Source: Nitrospirota bacterium (GTDB lineage: Bacteria; Nitrospirota; CAKKRA01; 9FT-COMBO-42-15). From it: a DNA stretch of 5,532 nucleotides. Positions 1 through 3,682 of this stretch are shown here, piece after piece; within the stretch, counting starts at the first letter, position 1; every line of letters begins with the position of its first letter. A model generated the notes under the pieces. The model searched no databases. It had not been told where the DNA came from and saw nothing but the letters and a program-made list of their open reading frames with translations. The DNA is taken from contig JACRON010000088.1 in NCBI GenBank assembly GCA_016214425.1, positions 1 to 5,532 on the forward strand. Reading direction: 5' to 3'. The position numbers and the translations under genes are program-made.

Positions 1-1
1 T

Positions 2-271
2 AAGATAAAAGGCGTTACCTGCGCAATGCCAAAGGGCGCATTTTATGCATTTCCAAATGTGTCCGAGCTATATGGAAAAAGATGCAATGGCAAAAAGATA
101 AAAGGCTCTTCTGATTTGGCAAACTATTTTCTTGATAAGGCTCAGGCAGCAGTTGTTGCAGGAGATGCATTTGGCGCAGATGATTATATAAGATTTTCAT
201 ATGCAACATCTATGGATAATATCAAAAAGGGCATTGATAGAATAGAGGGCGCAATCAATTCCCTTGACTGA
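2..271 (+). CDS. Aspartate aminotransferase-type PLP enzyme, C-terminal end only (cut by the window start)
   Basis: The last 89 residues of a fold-type I PLP-dependent aminotransferase; the catalytic Lys and the start lie outside the window. Visible marks are PKGAFYAFP (fragment residues 10-18), the substrate-pocket motif of class I/II aminotransferases, and VVAGDAFG (51-58) followed by YIRFSYATS (62-70). In this family the Arg of that last motif (R64 here) binds the substrate alpha-carboxylate. The wording is closest to the class Ib (Thermus/Rhizobium-like) aspartate aminotransferases, which transfer the amino group between aspartate and 2-oxoglutarate in the cytosol. Broader specificity (aromatic amino acids, prephenate) cannot be excluded from a C-terminus. 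The frame is open from the window edge to the TGA at 269-271. The first in-frame ATG (26) lies inside a conserved motif and is not the start. The stop codon overlaps the -35 box of the next transcription unit. Confidence 0.88.
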   Translation, partial: KIKGVTCAMPKGAFYAFPNVSELYGKRCNGKKIKGSSDLANYFLDKAQAAVVAGDAFGADDYIRFSYATSMDNIKKGIDRIEGAINSLD

Positions 272-293
272 AAGCAGAAAAAACAGATATAAT
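264..293 (+). promoter_or_regulatory. Sigma70-like promoter for the fmdB-TIM barrel unit
   Basis: A -35 box TTGACT (264-269, five of six consensus bases) and a perfect -10 box TATAAT (288-293) are separated by 18 bases. Transcription would start near base 300, giving a leader of about 33 bases that contains the GGAGG ribosome binding site at 319-323. The -35 box overlaps the stop codon of the aminotransferase. No hairpin terminator is visible between the two genes, so read-through from upstream is also possible. The assignment rests on consensus matching only. Confidence 0.6.
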
Positions 294-332
294 AATTAAG
301 AAATTAGCTTTTGTTAATGGAGGTTTTACAAA

Positions 333-614
333 ATGCCGATATATGAATATAAGTGCAAAGACTGCGGCCATGCCTTTGAGATAATTCAGAAGGTTGACGA
401 AGCGCCTAAGACAGTATGCAATGAGTGCAATGGTGAATTATACAAGGCAATATCAACATCCGGACTAATATTTAAGGGAAGCGGCTGGTACATTACAGAC
501 TATTCTAATAAATTAAAGGAATCCAAAAAGGAAGGCCCTGATTCTAAGGCAGCAGAAACTAAAAAGACAGAGGCGCCTTCAACAAAGGCTGAGACAGTTA
601 AATCAACTAATTAA
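333..614 (+). CDS. FmdB-family zinc ribbon protein
   Basis: A 93-residue cytosolic protein with the classic FmdB/CxxC_CxxC_SSSS layout. It opens with MPIYEYKC, has two CxxC knuckles (C8/C11 and C29/C32) that should hold one zinc ion, and then the family motif FKGSGWYITDY (47-57). Residues about 58-93 are a low-complexity tail rich in Lys, Glu, Thr, Ala and Ser, as is common in this family. The family was named after a regulatory protein of an amidase/formamidase operon, but the biochemical role of most members is unknown; binding to nucleic acid or to another protein is only a guess. The start is firm: GGAGG at 319-323 lies nine bases before the ATG, and the conserved motif begins at residue 1. 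It is the first gene after a likely promoter and lies 12 bases before the TIM barrel gene, so the two are probably co-transcribed. Confidence 0.92.
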   Translation: MPIYEYKCKDCGHAFEIIQKVDEAPKTVCNECNGELYKAISTSGLIFKGSGWYITDYSNKLKESKKEGPDSKAAETKKTEAPSTKAETVKSTN

Positions 615-626
615 AAGGATAGGCCA

Positions 627-1388
627 ATGAAACGAGTAAATGTCCATATCCCCTATCCTAAATTGATTGAAAACATAAAATTGGTAAGGGATAGAAGCCT
701 TGACTTAGAGATATATTTCAATTCAACTACCTTAGATTCTACAAAAATTGAAGACTACAAAAGGCTTAAAGAAGAACTTAATTACAGCCCAAGATTCACC
801 TTTCACGCCCCTTTTATTGACCTTGCCCCTGGCGCTATTGATAAACGGGTCAGGGAGATTACCTTAGAAAGGTTTATTCACATCTTTGAGATAGCGGAAC
901 TATTCAGGCCAGAGGTAATTGTATTTCATCCCGGCTATGACAAGTGGAGATACAATGGCTATACAGATATCTGGCTGAAAAATAGCGTTGATACATGGAA
1001 AAGCGTATTAGAAAAGGCGGATAAATTAAATATCAAGGTGGCAATAGAAAATATTTTTGAGGAAGCGCCTGAGACACTAAGAATGCTTGTTAATGAAATA
1101 AACTCTCCTAATTTAGGCGTCTGCTTTGATACAGGCCATTTTAATCTTTTTTCAAAGGTCTCATTAGAAAAGTGGTTTGAGGAAATCGGCGACAATATCA
1201 TAGAAGTACACCTTCACGACAACACAGGCAAGAATGACGACCATCTCGGTATCGGCGACGGAACTATTAACTTTGACCTTTTCTTTGCACTGCTAAAAAA
1301 ATCAAAATCAAGACCCCTTCTAACCATTGAAGGCCACTCAAAAGAGGCGATTGAAAAGAGCCTAATAAATATACGAAAGTATTTATAA
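627..1388 (+). CDS. Sugar phosphate isomerase/epimerase-like TIM barrel metalloenzyme (xylose isomerase-like / endonuclease IV superfamily)
   Basis: A 253-residue cytosolic (beta/alpha)8 barrel protein of the AP_endonuc_2 superfamily. The metal-site motifs appear in the expected order: FHAPF (H60), VFHPG (H101), AIEN (E141), CFDTGH (D168, H171), EVHLHD (H195), DDHLGIGDG (D204, H206) and TIEGH (E235). By position these match the nine ligands of endonuclease IV, while sugar isomerases of the superfamily usually need only the Glu, Asp, His and Glu core. The motifs cannot decide between sugar isomerase/epimerase, another hydrolase and AP endonuclease. The short length (endonuclease IV has about 285 residues) and the HLGIGDGTINF wording favour the uncharacterised isomerase/epimerase group. 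AAAAGGA (613-619) precedes the ATG at good spacing. It follows the FmdB gene by 12 bases and ends two bases short of the convergent radical SAM gene. Substrate unknown. Confidence 0.85.
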   Translation: MKRVNVHIPYPKLIENIKLVRDRSLDLEIYFNSTTLDSTKIEDYKRLKEELNYSPRFTFHAPFIDLAPGAIDKRVREITLERFIHIFEIAELFRPEVIVFHPGYDKWRYNGYTDIWLKNSVDTWKSVLEKADKLNIKVAIENIFEEAPETLRMLVNEINSPNLGVCFDTGHFNLFSKVSLEKWFEEIGDNIIEVHLHDNTGKNDDHLGIGDGTINFDLFFALLKKSKSRPLLTIEGHSKEAIEKSLINIRKYL

Positions 1389-1390
1389 GA

Positions 1391-2869
1391 CTATATCTTT
1401 TTTCTTATCTCTATGGATGGCAATCCCTTTTGTGATGGAAGCCATTGCTTGATCCTTTTTCTTATCTTCCCTGTCTTTTTATCAATTTCTCGCAAAATGA
1501 CCTTGACCAACAGCATTGGTGATTGTGAAAGCAGATGTAACAAATCTTCCTTTGTGAATATACCAAGGGAGTATACTTTTTTAGCTATCATAATGAGCCT
1601 TTTAGGTTTGTAAAACCCTTTTTTTATCTTTTTACCTATTTGGCCGAGCTTGTCTATATCATATTTATCTGAATATACAAAACCTGTGGTATTATAGTGG
1701 TAGCCTGGTGTTTTTTCCACAAGCTCCTTCATTGATGAGTACTTTTCAAGCCTTAATTTCTGTGCAGATATAGAATCCACACCTATCTTTTCTGCAAACT
1801 CTGCAATTTCAACCATCTCCTCCGCTGTCTCTCCTATATTGCCGAATATAAAGTAGCCGTGATAATAGAAAGGATAATCCCTAAGAACAGCAAAGGATTC
1901 CTCTACATCCTTTCTTGTAAAACCCTTGTTAAAGAGCTTTAGTATCTTATCGTGAGGAGATTCAATCCCCATAAGCATCACCCGGAAGCCAGCCTCATAA
2001 GCCTTTTCAAGCATCTTCGGATGTTTTGCTATCTCAAGCCTTGCATGGGCAATGAATCTTTTATCTATCTTTTCCTGTCTAATCAAGTCGCAAATCTCTG
2101 TTACCCTCTTTGGATTAACGAAGAAATTATCATCAGCCATAAAAATAACCTTTGCATCAACAGTCTTAAGCTCTTTTATTATTGATTCAGGCTTTCTTGC
2201 TGAATAAAACCTCTTTTGTCCGAGTGGGTTTAAGCTAAGCGTGCAAAATTTGCAGCTATACGGACACCCCCTTGCTGTAAGAACAGAATCAAATCCTGAT
2301 TTACTCAATATTATGTTTTTACTTTTAAGATGATATGATGTCCTTCTTAATTTTCTGTTTGGAAAGCGTAATTTGTTTACATCTGCCAAGGGTCTTACAG
2401 GATTATGTATTATCTTTCCGTTGTCCCTGAAAGAGATGCCTTTAATCACACTCAAGGAAGCTCCCTCTAAAATTTCCTGCATTGATTCTTCGCCCTCGCC
2501 TCTTACGATTATTTTTATATTCGGACAGAATCCGAATAACTCTTCTACATAGTCTGTTGCCTGCTGTCCGCCGACAATAATATCTCTATTATTAGGAAGG
2601 CAGTTTATTAAGGCAATAACCTCTTTAAAATAATAGCTCCAGTTGCAGCTTATGCAAATGAGGTCAATATTTTCATCATCAATAAATTTTAAGAGATTTT
2701 CTAAGGGATGGAGGTCTTTTTCCTGTCTTAGGTCAACAAGGGAGAGCTTCCCTACCAAGCCTTCCATTGCAGTTGCGACATATTCAAGGCCTGCTGGAGG
2801 AAAGAATCCCATTGCAGCAGAGGATTCTTTCATATATGGATTTAATACAAGTGCATGACTATATTTCAT
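1391..2869 (-). CDS. B12-binding domain radical SAM protein
   Basis: A 492-residue cobalamin-type radical SAM protein (COG1032-like). The N-terminal part, about residues 1-150, looks like a B12-binding Rossmann domain: FFPPAGLEYVA (22-32), IVGGQQAT (98-105) and the family's RGEGEES (123-129). The radical SAM barrel follows at about 190-400, with TARGCPYSCKFC (198-209), whose C202, C206 and C209 should hold the 4Fe-4S cluster that cleaves S-adenosylmethionine. Then come ADDNFF (245-250), GIESP (301-305) and GYFIFGNIGET (338-348). The C-terminal roughly 90 residues are strongly basic and probably helical, without a recognised domain. Relatives include methyltransferases and ring-forming enzymes acting on lipids, tetrapyrroles and antibiotics; the substrate here cannot be read from sequence. 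The start is supported by AGGGAG (complement of 2876-2881) six bases upstream. It is a single gene, with no partner enzyme beside it. Confidence 0.9.
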   Translation of the reverse strand: MKYSHALVLNPYMKESSAAMGFFPPAGLEYVATAMEGLVGKLSLVDLRQEKDLHPLENLLKFIDDENIDLICISCNWSYYFKEVIALINCLPNNRDIIVGGQQATDYVEELFGFCPNIKIIVRGEGEESMQEILEGASLSVIKGISFRDNGKIIHNPVRPLADVNKLRFPNRKLRRTSYHLKSKNIILSKSGFDSVLTARGCPYSCKFCTLSLNPLGQKRFYSARKPESIIKELKTVDAKVIFMADDNFFVNPKRVTEICDLIRQEKIDKRFIAHARLEIAKHPKMLEKAYEAGFRVMLMGIESPHDKILKLFNKGFTRKDVEESFAVLRDYPFYYHGYFIFGNIGETAEEMVEIAEFAEKIGVDSISAQKLRLEKYSSMKELVEKTPGYHYNTTGFVYSDKYDIDKLGQIGKKIKKGFYKPKRLIMIAKKVYSLGIFTKEDLLHLLSQSPMLLVKVILREIDKKTGKIRKRIKQWLPSQKGLPSIEIRKKI

Positions 2870-2917
2870 AATTAACTCCCTGCTTTTTTAATCCATGTCT
2901 TAATAAAAACTGCCTAT

Positions 2918-2946
2918 AAACTATCAAACTATTTTAAAGATGTCAA
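2918..2946 (-). promoter_or_regulatory. Possible promoter of the radical SAM gene
   Basis: On the - strand a perfect -35 box TTGACA (complement of 2941-2946) is followed after 17 bases by TAGTTT (complement of 2918-2923), a weak -10 box. TTTATA (complement of 2915-2920) overlaps it and could serve instead. The leader to the start codon would be about 40 bases. The surrounding DNA is very AT-rich (about 20% G+C over 2941-3000), so chance -10-like matches are expected. The perfect -35 box and its position are the main support. Confidence 0.4.
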
Positions 2947-3032
2947 TTAGAAAGCATCTATTTAAAGAAATTTATTTTTATGATATATTAATAGCCGTAA
3001 ATTTTAATATGGAGACAATGCAGAGGCTTATT

Positions 3033-3180
3033 TCAGTTGGGATGGCAAAAAGATAATCTTTCAGAGCGCATTTTGGCTGTAGGCAATTCTTCGTCAAGAA
3101 GTTCACCATTAGGGATTGAAATAACAGCTTCGTCATCCTGATACTTCACATGAATGTGCGGCTGCTTATGTTTCTTTAGG
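3033..3180 (-). pseudogene. Decayed DUF4160 protein fragment
   Basis: On the - strand an open stretch ending at the TGA (complement of 3033-3035) encodes the core of a DUF4160 domain: KKHKQPHIHVKYQ, then DDEAVISIPNGELLDEELP. This matches the family pattern of PH-hydrophobic-H, a short acidic stretch, the EA...I.(N/D)GE.L turn and a following LP. The usual N-terminal strand (an MP...I/F.G start) is missing and no ATG, GTG or TTG precedes the domain in this frame. The expected C-terminal helix with its conserved Trp residues is replaced by about a dozen unrelated residues before the stop. The frame overlaps the end of the 83-residue membrane protein gene by at least a few codons. DUF4160 proteins are small, of unknown function, and often sit beside DUF2442 genes; no DUF2442 gene is visible here. 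I read this as a remnant whose 3' end was lost near 3055-3065, where base composition also changes. The family call comes from recall of the motif. Confidence 0.6.
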
Positions 3181-3192
3181 CTGCGATTCTTC

Positions 3193-3444
3193 TTATCCCT
3201 TATTTCCTGCGCTTTTCTTTTCGAGGATATAGCTCAAAACCAGAAGAGTTACCGGCCAAATTCCTACAAAGATTCCCCACCGTTCCGCGTGAGCTTCCTT
3301 TAAGACTGCTTTCAGCGCGGGGTCAGCGATATTGCCCATGACCTGCCTTCCCATTTCAATATCCGCACCGAAATACCACATTGCCCACGACAGCGGGATG
3401 GAAGCAATTCCCAGCCAGAACAATACTTGAGACAAGGTTTTCAT
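3193..3444 (-). CDS. Small two-helix membrane protein, unknown function
   Basis: An 83-residue hypothetical protein. Residues about 5-25 (rich in Leu, Ile, Trp and Ala, including SWAMWYF at 19-25) form a first membrane segment. Residues about 57-74 (GIFVGIWPVTLLVLSYIL) form a second. Between them is a polar loop of some 30 residues containing DIEMGRQVMG and a likely helix ALKAVLKEAHAERW. The tail is short, basic and cytosolic-like (EKKSAGNKG). The gene is convincing despite its size: it has a near-perfect Shine-Dalgarno AAAAGGAGG (complement of 3450-3458) five bases before the ATG, a matching promoter and two well-formed membrane segments. Its G+C is about 52%, well above the flanking genes. 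I recognise no family. It is transcribed divergently from the metallopeptidase gene, and a DUF4160 remnant begins at its 3' end. Confidence 0.75.
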   Translation of the reverse strand: MKTLSQVLFWLGIASIPLSWAMWYFGADIEMGRQVMGNIADPALKAVLKEAHAERWGIFVGIWPVTLLVLSYILEKKSAGNKG

Positions 3445-3495
3445 GTTTTCCTCCTTTTGCAGTTTAGACTTTAATCCCAGATTCTGTTGCCCACA

Positions 3496-3524
3496 TTCTC
3501 ACGGATGCGAAGCGTCCGGGAGAA
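3496..3524 (-). promoter_or_regulatory. Strong hairpin in the leader of the small membrane protein gene
   Basis: Two arms pair almost fully. The inner 7-bp stem is CGGATGC (3502-3508) with GCGTCCG (3512-3518), one pair being a G:U wobble in RNA, around a 3-base GAA loop. After a single A/G mismatch the outer 5-bp stem is TTCTC (3496-3500) with GAGAA (3520-3524). On the - strand it lies in the roughly 100-base leader between the predicted start of transcription (about 3547) and the ATG at 3444. No T-run follows on either strand, so it does not look like an intrinsic terminator. It could stabilise the mRNA, act in regulation or be a REP-like palindrome. It does not cover the ribosome binding site. 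Confidence 0.55.
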
Positions 3525-3553
3525 CGACACACTGACTGACAAGAGCCTGTAAG

Positions 3554-3582
3554 ATGATAACACGCAATAATGTGATTGACAA
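3554..3582 (-). promoter_or_regulatory. Sigma70-like promoter of the small membrane protein gene
   Basis: On the - strand TTGTCA (complement of 3577-3582) and TATCAT (complement of 3554-3559) each match five of six consensus bases and are exactly 17 bases apart. Transcription would start near 3547 and give a leader of about 100 bases that includes the hairpin at 3496-3524 and the Shine-Dalgarno at 3450-3458. Confidence 0.55.
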
Positions 3583-3619
3583 CATAAAAATAAACATTGA
3601 TCGCTGGAGAACCAGATTG

Positions 3620-3638
3620 AATATAATAACATTATATT
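3620..3638. promoter_or_regulatory. Perfect 8+3+8 dyad carrying TATAAT on both strands
   Basis: AATATAAT (3620-3627), then AAC, then ATTATATT (3631-3638) form a perfect inverted repeat in the intergenic region between the divergent membrane protein and metallopeptidase genes. Each arm reads as a perfect -10 box outward: TATAAT at 3622-3627 on + and at 3631-3636 on -. Candidate -35 boxes are poorly spaced: TTGATC at 3597-3602 on + with 19 bases, and a perfect TTGACA at 3652-3657 on - with 15 bases. It may be a bidirectional promoter core, an operator or an AT-rich coincidence. Confidence 0.35.
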
Positions 3639-3650
3639 TAGATAGATTAA

Positions 3651-3676
3651 TTGTCAAGCTTTTTTTATGTTATAAT
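3651..3676 (+). promoter_or_regulatory. Possible promoter giving a near-leaderless metallopeptidase mRNA
   Basis: A perfect -10 box TATAAT (3671-3676) ends six bases before the ATG at 3683. TTGTCA (3651-3656) could be the -35 box, but its 14-base spacer is short. If the -10 box is used, transcription starts at or next to the start codon. This agrees with the absence of any Shine-Dalgarno before the ATG. The alternative is the TATAAT at 3622-3627, with a leader of about 50 bases. Confidence 0.4.
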
Positions 3677-3682
3677 AAAAAT

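Larger units (their letters stand above)
3055..3545. other. Higher-G+C patch, likely acquired DNA
   Basis: Counting 60-base lines by hand gives about 52% (3241-3300), 52% (3301-3360), 55% (3361-3420) and 55% (3481-3540) G+C. For comparison, about 25% is seen at 1621-1680, inside the radical SAM gene, and about 20% at 2941-3000. The patch contains the 83-residue membrane protein gene, its structured leader and the DUF4160 remnant. Its left edge falls where the DUF4160 reading frame loses similarity, and its right edge lies close to the promoter at 3554-3582. No terminal inverted repeats, direct repeats or transposase were found. Acquisition followed by erosion is an inference from composition and the broken gene. 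Confidence 0.45.

Noticed and set aside
15..209. 64-residue - strand frame at the left edge
   Set aside because: It is the antisense shadow of the aminotransferase C-terminus.
959..1201. 80-residue open frame on the - strand
   Set aside because: It lies fully inside the TIM barrel gene, opposite conserved motifs, and has no ribosome binding site or recognisable domain; it is a shadow.
1365..1386. AT hairpin with GAAA loop as an intrinsic terminator
   Set aside because: The stem is weak, with a 2-base bulge, and the T-run begins 11 bases after it, so it does not meet the usual form. It is kept only as a remark under the convergent gene finding.
1413..2858. Three short + strand frames (1413-1613, 1952-2185, 2643-2858)
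   Set aside because: All lie antisense inside the radical SAM gene, whose motifs are well conserved in the other strand; the translations look random.
3576..3581. Perfect TTGACA on the + strand as a -35 box for the metallopeptidase
   Set aside because: No -10-like hexamer lies 15-19 bases downstream; the same bases are better explained by the - strand promoter at 3554-3582.
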